From Roridomyces roridus (lineage: Eukaryota > Basidiomycota > Agaricomycetes > Agaricales > Mycenaceae): a stretch of DNA of 31,769 bases. Of the stretch, positions 19,996-29,868 are shown in pieces. The stretch's first letter is position 1, and each line of letters starts with the position of its first letter. The notes beneath the pieces are model-generated. The model worked only from the letters and a program-made list of their open reading frames with translations, was not told the DNA's origin and did not search any database. The stretch is from NCBI GenBank assembly GCA_029378245.1, contig JARKIF010000299.1, positions 1 through 31,769 of the forward strand, given 5' to 3'. Made by a program: the position numbers and the translations under genes.

Positions 19996-21830
19996 TCATT
20001 TCTTCTCACTACTAGTGGTCTCTGTAGGCCTACGTTTGTTTGTAATGTACCACTTCACCAAGTCCAACGTTGCGATAGAATCTTCCACCGAACTGTGCCC
20101 AACCGTCCCTCCCCCAGTCTGAATCGTCAGACCCAGATGCTCTCGCGCCCTACAGAAAGTGTCAACAGAGCGGATATGCTACAAAAGAAAAACTTTGACA
20201 AGTCCTTGAGCGATTTGCGGTATGGAGGCCCAGCATTATGCTTGAATATTATGGATGTCTGTTGAAAAGTCAGTCCGTGAAAGGTACACAGAGCTAGAAC
20301 TGTTCATAAAACGCACGTCCACGTTCACATGATGAATTATACGCAATGTTTTGAGGTCATTGTCGAGCGCATGACCGATTAACACCGTTTCCGAATTTAT
20401 GAGCGCGTCCAGTGATTCTCGTATGGAAGAAAGTGGTAGCACGGCCTTTGCGTAATCTGCCTCTGTGATGCCGGAGAAACGAGTGTTGTAGTCGCTTCAG
20501 AAGAAATCAGCACACAAGTTGGGCATAAAATAGAAGGCCTGACATGACCTCGACCCCGTCGTCCATCCTAACCAACTCATCAAACACCTCCGCACCCGCC
20601 CCATCGACAACAGATACTCTTGCCACCCGCATGCCCCCAGTGCTATATATCATCTCGCAGTCGAGGGCAGCCACGTCTAGCACGGTATTCGCCGAAGGCG
20701 GAGGCTTCAAGTATGAAAAGGCGTGTCGGGCGTGCAAATCCTCTCCCTTGGATTCGTAGAATACGTGTGGTCCCCGAACACACCCCTCGTTGTCCGGCGC
20801 TGGCATCGAGCAACATCTGTATACCCTGGTTTTTGAGCCTGCAGGTGCTTGAGTAAGGCAATCCCGAGTCAGCAAAGCTCCACCTACCACTGACAGTTCG
20901 AGATTCAGGCCTTCCCCAGTGGTATACACACTCCTCCGCGTCATCCTTGCGTCGGACAACAGACGGTTTACCGCACCGATCGCACGTCTTGATGGAGCCC
21001 TCAAAGCTTGGCTGATCACCACCATCGCCTTCCGGTATATCGAGGAAAAAGCCCCAGAGCTCCATTGCCTCTTTGGACATGATCAAGTGCTCGACGTGTG
21101 CTCGAGTCAAGCGCAAGGATTTCCTGCTCTTGAGAGCCTCGGCGCGGGCATGAACTTCAGCCTCTGTGCCAACCGACGGATGACTACTTTTGTCTGGGCT
21201 CGGACGTCGTTTGATCGCAGCAACACATTGTATGACGGCCTTGACCAATGAGTCTTGGGCCAGAAAAACGAAGGAACACGACGAACAACACGGTATGTAT
21301 GCTTATTGCACTTGTTATAAATCTCTTCTTCTTGCCGGAGAGCATGCTCATTCGCCAGAGTCGGGTTTTGCGGCAATATCGCTTCGTAGAGGACGACAAA
21401 GTGGTCGTACAGAGTCTTGAGGAGGGCTTGACGGACCTTTGAATGTTGAATACGGGATTATAGAATGAATGGGGGTGCGAACGGGAAGTGGGACAACGGA
21501 AGAAGCGCCATTCGCTCTCAGCACTGGGGCTCCAGTTCCAGTGCTGGGCTGGCCTGTCGCGGCAGGGACAGATTTCCCTAGCGCAAGCTTCTGCTGCTTC
21601 CGAGGAGGCTCGCGGGCAACACTGGAGGGACCGGGAAGTGGAGAAGACGATGGCGCAGGTCGTTTAGCAGGAATTGTTGTACTCGGGCTTGGCTTGGGTT
21701 GTTCAACGGGAATGACAAGTGCGGGCGGTCGAGGGAGGTCCGTACGATGACTGAAGAGACAGTTTGGCCGCTCACACCGCGCAAGGTCGGGACACGCGAG
21801 TTGCTGAAAGAGATGTAATGAGGAGAACAT
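19996..21830 (-). CDS. REX3: RNA exonuclease Rex3 (DEDDh)
   Basis: Rex3 is a 3'-5' RNA exonuclease that trims RNase MRP RNA and other small structured RNAs. The start MFSSLHLFQQLACPDL with C ... CLFSHR is the family's N-terminal CCCH-like finger. A Pro/Ser-rich linker follows, then VRQALLKTLYDHFVVLYEAI and a C-x2-C segment (KTCDRCGKP). The exonuclease domain shows motif I ALDCEMIYS (D-x-E), motif II HALDNDLKTL (D) and motif III HSSVEDSIATLDL (H-x4-D), so the DEDDh set is complete. Introns are short GT-AG; the one ending at 20,884 and the one near 20,265-20,320 join exactly where the family requires. The stop is TGA at 19,998-19,996. The gene is intact and 153 bp upstream of the RGG-protein start. 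Confidence 0.92.
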
Positions 21831-21998
21831 GGCCTGGAGCGTTTCTTTGCAGTTTGAACGACTTTCTTCAACAGAGTAAGGAAGGAAGGCTTGTTACGAG
21901 ACGCGCGATCAGTACTGTGCCAAACATGCCACACCGTGTCAACGTCCACGACAACCAACTCTAAGATTTCTCAGTAATTGAAGCAAAAGGAAGGCAAC

Positions 21999-22085
21999 TG
22001 TCGCTATTCCACCTTGGTGGTAGCCGTCCGCATCAGCCAGTGGGGCAACTAGTCGCTGTTCCACTCTCGTGGCAGCCGTCCGCAT
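21999..22085 (+). repeat. tandem duplication 1
   Basis: GTCGCTATTCCACC...TAGCCGTCCGCATC (about 22,000-22,034) recurs as GTCGCTGTTCCACT...CAGCCGTCCGCATC (about 22,052-22,085), about 52 bp apart. Confidence 0.7.
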
Positions 22086-22104
22086 CTCCGGCTGGTTCCT
22101 ACTA

Positions 22105-22210
22105 CCTGGCTAGCCCCATAACACACCCTCACCCGACGAGGGGGAATAGGAGCTAGGCAGGGAGGAACGTGGCTAGCCCGATAATACACCCTCACCCGAC
22201 GAGGGGAAAT
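22105..22210 (+). repeat. tandem duplication 2
   Basis: A roughly 42-bp segment with core CACCCTCACCCGACGAGGGG (about 22,106-22,147) is repeated at about 22,170-22,210, 63 bp downstream, with four or five differences. The core itself contains a small palindrome (CCC...GGG). It may be a relic of a repeat family. Confidence 0.7.
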
Positions 22211-22445
22211 ACAGACTAGGCACTGCTCCAGCGTGAATCGAACTGATCACCGCCTCCAAAGAGGGGATCACAGTCGGCCCACGACAGGAACCGCTCCTCC
22301 ACGGAGGAGCGCACAAACGTCGGAACGATCTTCGAGTAGTACTGCTCACAAGTCAAAAGCAGTTCAAATATACACAAGATATACACAAGACGAGTAAGGA
22401 TACACCAAGAAATAGCAGCACGAAAGCATAATAAAACGCGCACAA

Positions 22446-23929
22446 TCACAACTCTTCCGATGTCGGTTTGACCATCGGTATCAGACCCTCCAAATCGTCA
22501 TGCTCAGGGTTATCCTCCCAGGGCTTGAACTCGACGTGAACCTCGGTCTGATCTGGCCAGCGCAACGACCGCTGTTGGTCCAACGACGGCCCCGATGCCA
22601 TGGAACGTAGCGCTTGCAAAGAGGCCTATGTACTGCGTCAGCGAAAGGATAGTATCGTGATGTAACGGACCTCAGCGTCAATCCCGGCGTTGCGAGCACC
22701 CTCGTTGAGGTTAATGTGCAGATGATTGCAAAGGCGGAGGAGTGTACTGCGATCAGCGTCAGCAGCACCAGTCAAGGCATCGAAGAGCTCTGTAACATCG
22801 ATCATGTATACGCCTGCCGCAGAATCCAACATGTTGGGCTTGTAATCTTCGAGCGGCACTTGGAATGCCTTGGAGCGCAGATAGCTGTTTCACATATACA
22901 TAAGTACGAGGACTGGAGGTATCAAAAACTACTCACTGAATGTCCCCCTTGACGTCGTTGGACAATAGGAACACGGGCCGTCCGTGTCGCCGAAGCTCGC
23001 TGAAGAGGTCGGTCACTCTTCGCTTCAGCGTGCCCTTGGTCACCGTCTCGCTCTGCCCGTCTTCCTGCGCAGGAATGAGTAAAAGTAGAATGAACCAAGA
23101 ATTCCCTTACCTGCAAAAGCGTCTTGCGATACTCTTGATTCTCTTTAACCACCACATGCGCACGCTGTGATACCTCTTTGCCAGACTCGGCCTCCCAGCG
23201 AACGAGACTCCACCCAACGTCCGAAATGGCCGTGTGGTCCACCTCCCAGGCGTCGATCTGGAGCGCACACCAAACGCCCTGTTTCGCGCCCCACAACTTC
23301 CTCACCCGCTCAAACATCAGACGACGACCGACAAGCAAAGGGTTTTCCAACAAGTACTGACTCATACGGCCGAGTTTCTGCAAAACCAACCATTAAACCA
23401 GACACACCTGGAGGAGAAAAATATGCCACCGACCTTGCTAGCGGCACCCAACTCACCCGCACTCCCAAAAACGACGGGCTCGGCATTGCTCACGTCCTCA
23501 GTGAGAAACATACAATCCGAGAAGGGAAGTGGGATAAGCGAGGGAGTGAGGCGCATTGCATGGAGCCAGTAGCGCAGATACTCGACTTGGGCAGAGGAGA
23601 ACAGGAGACGGGCTTGGCCATCTTGAAAAGTGCCTCGAGAGATGTTTTAAACCCGTTCCATCGATGAAATCCCAAATGGCATTACCGATGTACGCTTGAA
23701 TCCCTTTCTCATTCGGGCCCTGTGCAGCAAGTGGATGATTCGGATTGAGGAGTGCGTCAGAGCCTATCCCACCGTCAGAAAAAAAAAGAAGCCCAAGCGC
23801 AATGAACCGATAGCTACACAGAATCTTTTGTAGCTGGATCGCATCGCGAGAGTTGGGCAAGGAGGGGTGGTATTGGTACAAAATGTCGCTGGTTCGATAA
23901 AAGCCCGTCAACGTGGCCGACGCTGCCAT
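22446..23929 (-). CDS. Gfd2/YDR514C-like DEDDh-fold protein, degenerate active site
   Basis: It is a paralog of the next gene (24,077-25,536), with shared blocks such as ARLLFSSAQV, FERVRKLW and RNAGIDAE. It starts at ATG 23,929 (MAASATLTGFYRTSDIL). Several GT-AG introns can be placed; one of 52 nt (GTAATG ... CTCGAG) joins AYIG to TFQDGQARLL exactly as in the paralog. The C-terminal RNase-H-like domain belongs to the Gfd2/YDR514C family; yeast Gfd2 was linked to the mRNA-export helicase Dbp5. Catalytic residues differ: the D-x-E of motif I reads Q-I-D (CALQIDAWEVDH), and the His of motif III is Arg (RNAGIDAE), while motif II Asp is kept (LSNDVKGDIQ). The protein is therefore probably not an active nuclease. 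It ends PTSEEL, TGA at 22,446-22,448. Confidence 0.85.
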
Positions 23930-24076
23930 GTCGTGGTGGTGGTGTTGAAAGAGGTCAGGCTATTATGTACTTGGATCAAAGGTAAGAAAGAAGCCCGTTC
24001 GGGAAGGTAGCCGACAAAGGTATAGATGTACACTATTTTACAAGGCAAGGAACTGCAATAGCACTTTTAATTTCAT

Positions 24077-25536
24077 TCACTGCACGGCGTCCACCAAGGC
24101 CCCCGTCCTCGAATCGTACCCACCCATCACACCCTCCTGGTCCTCATAGTCCGAGTATTCTTCATAATCTTCGAACTTGACCTGGAGTTTGGCTTCGGGT
24201 AGCCCTGATAAACGGTTCAGCTCGGACCCCTCAAATAAATAGAAAGATCTCACCAGTCCGATTGGGCCATCTTTGCTCCCTCTGCATATCCAAAGGCTCA
24301 CCTCCCGCCATTTCCTTCAACGCGAGCAGCGTATAGTGGGCATCATTCCCAGCATTATGGAGCCACGACTCGTCTCCCGGGTTCGGCAGATACTTGACGA
24401 AAACCTGGAGCTGGTTGCACATTTGACCCAGCCCACGCGTGCCCGTCGCTTCCCCGCACAAGGCAGCGAAGAGGACCGCAGTGTCTACGATAAAGATGCC
24501 GTCTTCGGGCGTCTTGTCGGGGATGTCCAGAACGGCGGTTTCAATGGGTGCTTGGAGGCGCTTGAGGGTTCTGTTGGATGCGGTGAGATGTGGAAATGAA
24601 AGTAACGAGCGGGTTACTTGATATCCTGGCTCGGATCGTGAAAGACCAGGAACAAAGGACGGGGCATGCCCGAGATGAGATCTTTCAGCTTGCGCTTCAG
24701 ATCCGCTTTGGACACTTCTTGGCTCTCGCCGAAGATATAGTGCTGCAAACCATGAGTGCAGACACAAAGGACGCACAAGAGAACCCACCTCGCGGACATC
24801 AGTGATGTACTGCCCATTGCGAAGCGACCGCGCCTCTGCGACAGTGAAATGGCCTTGCTCCTCAACCTCGGTTCCTTCCTCGTAGCGAAAAGAACTCCAA
24901 CCAAACTCTGTCACCACTGTATGATCGCGCTCCCACTCTTCAAAGTCTACAGCCAGCCAGGACCCAACCTTCGACGACCACATCTGTCTGACGCGTTCAA
25001 ACACAGCCCGGCGCTGTGTCAACCCCACGTTGGAGCCCTTGAGGCGCTTGTTGTTCTTGTCGATGTTCTTGTACGAGTTAGAATGACCTCCTTCATAGGT
25101 GAACCAGAAACCTTTGTTGCGACCCGTAGATCGCCTCCAGTCATGAATTGAACCGGAGAAACCGCGGAAAACTCTGCTTCGGTGAGAATGCATTCAGAGT
25201 AGGGCAGTGGGATGAGCTCCTTGGTGAGATTCATCGCCTTGAGCCAGTAGCGCACATAATCGACTTGGGCCGAGGAGAACAACAACCGCGCTTCGCCGTC
25301 ATGAAATATGCCTTGATACAACGTAACGCCAGCAACATCGGGATGAAGAGGATTTTGGGGGTGAACGAGAGCATCGTGGGCGATTACACCCTTGAGAGGG
25401 TCTCTGTATTCTGCAGGTAACACTGCCGTCGCAGTCAGCGCTACAGTCTCTGTCTGAGGAGTTGTCGGGGTCGACCTTCAGGCCATTTGAACCAAATATC
25501 CGTATAACGATAGTAGCCAGTTACAATCGGCGCCAT
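24077..25536 (-). CDS. Gfd2/YDR514C-like DEDDh nuclease-fold protein, intact active site
   Basis: On - it starts MAPIVTGYYRYTDIWFKWPEG (25,536), with a short intron and then VLPAEYRDPLKGV. Further introns include 45 nt (GTTTCTGG ... CGTACAAG) joining LRVATK to NIDKNNKRLKG, and 49 nt near the 3' end (24,241-24,193) joining WPNRT to LPEAKLQVKFEDYEE. Motif I is VDFEEWERDH (D-x-E), motif II VFHDPSQDIK (D), motif III HNAGNDAHYTL (H-x4-D), so a full DEDDh set is present and 3'-5' exonuclease activity is plausible. It is tandem with the degenerate copy (147 bp apart) and downstream of the cyclin gene. Related fungal proteins include QIP, which acts in small-RNA pathways; a direct link is not shown here. 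It ends with TGA at 24,077. Confidence 0.88.
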
Positions 25537-25682
25537 CGCAGAAGGCAGGCAAGATACTGGTGGTAGGCCGAAGAAGGCAAGATGTATTCGGTCACGTGAA
25601 AGACAGTTTGCACTTGTATACGCGTATAACTCATGGTTTAAATGTTACAAGCACCGTCAGTAGCTCTCTGGTTAGCAGGTCT

Positions 25683-27436
25683 CTACTCGACATCCTCCTC
25701 CTCACCCAGATCAATCGTGTCCTCGCTGGGGTGAACATCCTTTTCAGTTTCAGCAGCCTTACGAACAGCCCGTAGACGCCTCTGCTGCCGAATCTCGCGC
25801 TTCAGATCCCCGAGCGCGAGGGCCAGGTCGACTTTCGTGCCTTCATCCCAGCGCGTAAGAGCCCAGTGCCGCATGTAGACACTGACCTGAACAATTCTCA
25901 GTCTCATTGGACGAGCCAAAAGAAACAAAGCTCACCTTCATATTCTTTTTCCCCGCGTATTTCTTGTAAAAAGCCTCGTGCTTCATCGGCTGCAGCAAAT
26001 ACCGCACCATATGATTCGCCACCGGTATGAGCTCGCTCTCCCTATACATGGAATAATGGGCGTGATTGGGCGTCCAGGTTTCATGGTCGAGACTAAGCCT
26101 GGCGAGCCACATTGACGCAGCGGCGATGAGGGACGGCGGTGCAGCCATGAAATGGTGATCGATGATGCTGATCTCGGCGAGGAACTTGGCCACCGTCCGC
26201 GCCTGGGGCTCAAAGTCGTCGACCTTGCTGATGCGTCGAAGGAAGTTGACTGGGGAGGGATATCTCAGATTCCACTCTAGGGTACGCAATATGTGTTGCT
26301 CCGCTTGTAGCATGTCCGCGGCGGTGTATGTTCCCTCCGATACTTGAATAAAGTTGACGACGGCGGGAGACACGGTTTCCTCAAACTTGGACGCGATGAG
26401 CATACAAGCCATGCCGACGAGCTGGATTTTAGACGGCGAGATAACACGTGCAGAGAGGAACCGGTCGATCAGGTTGACGGTAAGGAAGAGCGTCTCTTGC
26501 GTCAGTCGGAAACGCGAGTGCACTTGGAGGAGCCACTCGTTCAGCATCCCGCGCATCTCCCACGTGAGCTTCGGCTGGCTGACCATGTAGCGTGGGTTGG
26601 GCATCGTGTCCAGCTGCGGAAGACGTGAGCGGACCAGCAAACATGATTTTAAAAAAACGCACCTCAGCTTGCCGGAGGTACTGGTGGATATCTTGGACGT
26701 ATTCGTTAGCCATAGTGGGGTCCTCATCGTCTGCGTCGAGATCGTCCCAAAGATCGCCGTCGGGATCCGCCTCCACCTCAGCCTCTTCGTCGTCGTCGTC
26801 GGCACATAGTTCGGCGGCAATCTCGTCCAGCTCCTCGGGACCGACTGACGATGTACGCTGGCGCTTGGAGCTGGGCTCATCCACGTCGTCCAGGTCAACG
26901 ACCCGTGGCTGGAGGACAGGTATCAAGGAACGCGTGCTGGACAACCTGCGAAGATGCGATGCATTCTCCTCTGCCGCAGGATGCTCAACAATCACAGCCT
27001 GCCGCGCTTTTTCGTCGGCTGGAGGAACAGTACGAAGTGGCACACGCGCTGTCGTGGCAGTCGATTTCTTGGGCAGTCCAACGATCTTGCGACCCTCCAC
27101 GGCCTTCCCTTTTCCGTTCTCGACACCCTCGACTCGAGATCGATTCCGCGCCTCGGTCATCTCGCGCAAAGCCTCGCGTTTGCGTTTTGCACTGGATGGC
27201 TGGGCCTCGCGTTCTTTGGTGGTGGCATCGGTGGCAGCAGCGACAGGCGCGGTTTTCGTTGCAAGACCTGCTCGACCGAGGACCTTGGCGCGTGAAGCAG
27301 CGTGCGATGGCCGAACGCTGAGGTTTTCGTTTTCCGGGCCCGCTGCGGTGCCTGGACGCGCACGACGGATCTGCGATTCCACGTTAAAGGGAATGAGGGA
27401 TAGATGGATGAGGCGTACTGGTATTCTGGAAGCCAT
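25683..27436 (-). CDS. B-type (mitotic) cyclin
   Basis: Exons on - are 27,436-27,419 (MASRIP), 27,370-26,663, 26,613-25,936 and 25,887-25,683. The 48-nt first intron is in phase without a stop. The N-terminal half is basic and disordered, with a possible destruction box (GRAGLATK, R-x-x-L type), an acidic run (DDDDEEAEVEADPDGD), then DIHQYLRQAE. The cyclin box follows: MRGMLNEWLLQVHSRFRL, TLFLTVNLIDRFLS, IQLVGMACMLIASKFEE and LRTLEWNLRYPSPVNFLRR are typical of Clb/Cdc13 cyclins that activate CDK1 at G2/M. The C-terminal cyclin fold ends with MRHWALTRWDEG and an acidic tail (LGEEEDVE). The gene appears intact. Confidence 0.9.
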
Positions 27437-27587
27437 AATATGTCCTGTGTGGTAGTGGAAAGCGTTGTACAGTGAAGAAGAAGGGACAAGGCAAAGAGCC
27501 TCGATCAGATGCGGGTGCCGTGACCGTTCAACCAACTCTCAAAATGGCAATCACAGTTCAAAGCAAAAGATTCAATGGGCACAACAA

Positions 27588-27599
27588 AGCTATATAAAT
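27588..27599 (-). promoter_or_regulatory. TATA-like element upstream of the cyclin gene
   Basis: On - the sequence TATTTATATAG lies about 150 bp upstream of the cyclin ATG. A (CTC)n tract at about 27,608-27,626 lies further upstream. The assignment to the cyclin promoter rests on position only. Confidence 0.35.
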
Positions 27600-27678
27600 A
27601 CAGGCTAGTCCTCCTCCTCCTCCTCGAGTACACTGCATAAAATTCCGTCAGGACTTGAAAAATTGCACAAGGAAAAGA

Positions 27679-29713
27679 TCACCATTCTTCCGAATTAAGT
27701 TCCGCAGGCTGGTACGTCGAAAACACAAACGAAGCACCGACAAAGCTGCCAGGATTAAAGACATGGCAGCCCGTGTATGTGATTTTATAACGGTCGTATT
27801 TGTCCGCGAGAATCAGCTGCACGACCTTCAGACTGGGCCTCGGACACATGAATCAAGACTCACCGCTGTCGGTAATGGATAGAGCCGCAGCGAATGGTCA
27901 TAATCCGATAGGGTGGGCTGGATATTGACTGTCAACGGACAGAGATGTCCTTGGTCAAGAATAGATTGCACCAGCTGGTCCGTTGAGCACACAATACCAA
28001 AGAATAGAGAATGCTCACGAATCGTTTCAAATCGTCACTGCGCGCGTCTGGCTTGACACCAACAATGTTCCTCAACATCCTCGCCATCAGGTCGTCCCTG
28101 AACACCACAATCTCCTGGTCAAAGAACTTGATCCGACAAGGATTCGTCGCAAAGTGGACTTTGGGTATCTTTGACTTCAGGCGACCAACGAAGTTGGACA
28201 GGAGAGGCCGCCGAGGCAGCGTTGAATTCATCGTGATGTCCAAAGGTCCCGGGACAAAGACGAAATGCGTTGAGCGGGTGATTGCTGGGTAGGACGCAAT
28301 CAAGTCGGCCAACGCGTCGAAATTTTCTGGAATCGAGGTCAACATCAATCTTCAAGGGACGTCGTTACGAACCCTGATATCTCTGAACATCTCGACCTTG
28401 GCCGTGATTTATCGAGCGGCTCGTAAAGTTGCCGCAGAGAACAATCAGCTTCGGGACAAAGTGGTTTTCGACGCAGTTTTCAAAATCTTTTGGAGGCCAG
28501 AGAGCGTCCTTGGATGGTCTAACCATACATCGGAGAGGAAAAAGAAATTGAGATCCGAGAGTTCTTCGCGGACTCGGACAGAGAGTTGAGACTAGCAGCC
28601 GCACATGAGGACAGGCAAGCGATGATCTTTAAACCACTCACATCCTCCAGAAGTGAGGTAGAACCTTGGCCCAAGAAATCGATATGCCCATAAATCGACC
28701 TGAATAGATGTTACATTGCGGGACATTACAATCGTTCAAGAGGTTACCTCGCTGTCTCTCGAGGCTCGCACGGAGGCTGCCCGATGGCGATTATCTCCAG
28801 CGCCCCTTCTTCCGTGTATTGGCCTTCGACAAGGGCGAAAGATCCTTCAGTAAAAAGACCGTCTCCGGTCCGTCCTATGACAGCTTGTATCTCCCTGTCT
28901 GCAAGATAGCGCCGAAGAGAGACTTGACTAACAAGTTTAGAGAAATCCAGCTCGACACTGCCATCCGCGTCTTCGATGCATAATTTGCCCTCTTTGGAAT
29001 GAGCCAGCATTCCTAGAAGCAAGAAGCGGTCTCCGGCGCGACCCAGGAGTTGTTTGGTAGATTTTAGCTGGAGGAAGATGAAGCTAGGTGGAACCTGACG
29101 AGAGTAAATACGCACTGTCACCAAACGTTCTCGATCTCTTGAAGGCATGTAGACGGGCGAAATGCTCGTTCCGGAGAACACATTGCTTGATCACGTTCAG
29201 ACGATCTCGCATTGCGAGTACGCGCGAGTCCGCCGAGCCAGACATGGTCAAAGGAGTAGATACTCTAAGAAAGTTTAATTGAATGAAAGGACGGATGAAA
29301 AGAGTGTGTACTTTTCAAATTGTCCCTCGTTCGGAGGACCAATGCCACAAAGGCATTCAAACGCGTCGATAATGAAGAGATGGCTCTCAGGATCTATAGC
29401 CTCCTTCTCAGCGTTGGTGCGTTCCCCTTGATCCTGCAGAGCTTCGTAGACGCGTTGCAGGACCTCGAGCGACACTTTCATTGACGCGTCTTCAAATAAT
29501 ATTCAGTAAGAGAACTGAAAATTTGAGCTGTAGTAACGCGCCATCTTGCTTGTTATACTCCCTCGCAAGCGTTTCGACAGAAGATTCGACGTCGGCGTCA
29601 GCGATTTCGTGGTTGTCGAGTATAGCCTCGATGAGCTCGAGCGAGTCAGGTCCGAGAGAGTTGCTGTATTTTTCTGAAGACTTTTATGATCGTACGTGAC
29701 GTGCGTCGGCCAT
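27679..29713 (-). CDS. DPB2: DNA polymerase epsilon subunit B (Dpb2)
   Basis: Dpb2 is the essential second subunit of replicative DNA polymerase epsilon; it links the polymerase to the CMG helicase. Recognisable blocks in order: [40 protein letters not shown], an OB-fold part ([30 protein letters not shown]), and the inactive phosphoesterase domain ([88 protein letters not shown]). It ends [14 protein letters not shown] with TGA at 27,681-27,679. Introns are 44-55 nt. The 5' end is unclear: from the ATG at 29,713 (MADARH) an in-frame TAA follows after nine codons, and the first long intron needs a GC donor. The rest looks intact, so the gene is probably functional but its N-terminus as written is not resolved. 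Confidence 0.88.
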
Positions 29714-29868
29714 AGTCGCGTTGTGTCGCGAGTACCCGTATGTCGCGTCGTCGGTCTGAGAAAGGGCTATCGGGTGGCGGTGCTGCTCTGGACGTCTACC
29801 ACTAACCATCACCTTGGTATTGCAACTCTCGGAGTGCCACCCAGGTCCCACCACTTTAACTGCCGCTC
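29714..29868. promoter_or_regulatory. divergent promoter between DPB2 and the PHAF1-like gene
   Basis: The two putative ATGs lie 155 bp apart on opposite strands. No TATA box or other clear motif was seen. Confidence 0.4.

Larger units (their letters stand above)
21831..22445. other. 615-bp intergenic region with diverged tandem duplications
   Basis: Besides the REX3 promoter side, this region contains two pairs of near-identical segments (see repeat entries). A short - strand open frame (22,449-22,216) overlaps the downstream gene end, but I see no family or intron support for it. Confidence 0.5.

Noticed and set aside
22205..22300. Possible tRNA on the - strand (GTTCGATTC, B-box-like)
   Set aside because: The T-arm stem does not pair (flanks ATCA/ACGC) and no matching acceptor stem or anticodon arm can be folded around it.
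26592..27455. 287-codon ORF on the + strand
   Set aside because: It is antisense to the cyclin gene, whose N-terminal half is Ser/Asp-rich and gives an open complementary frame.
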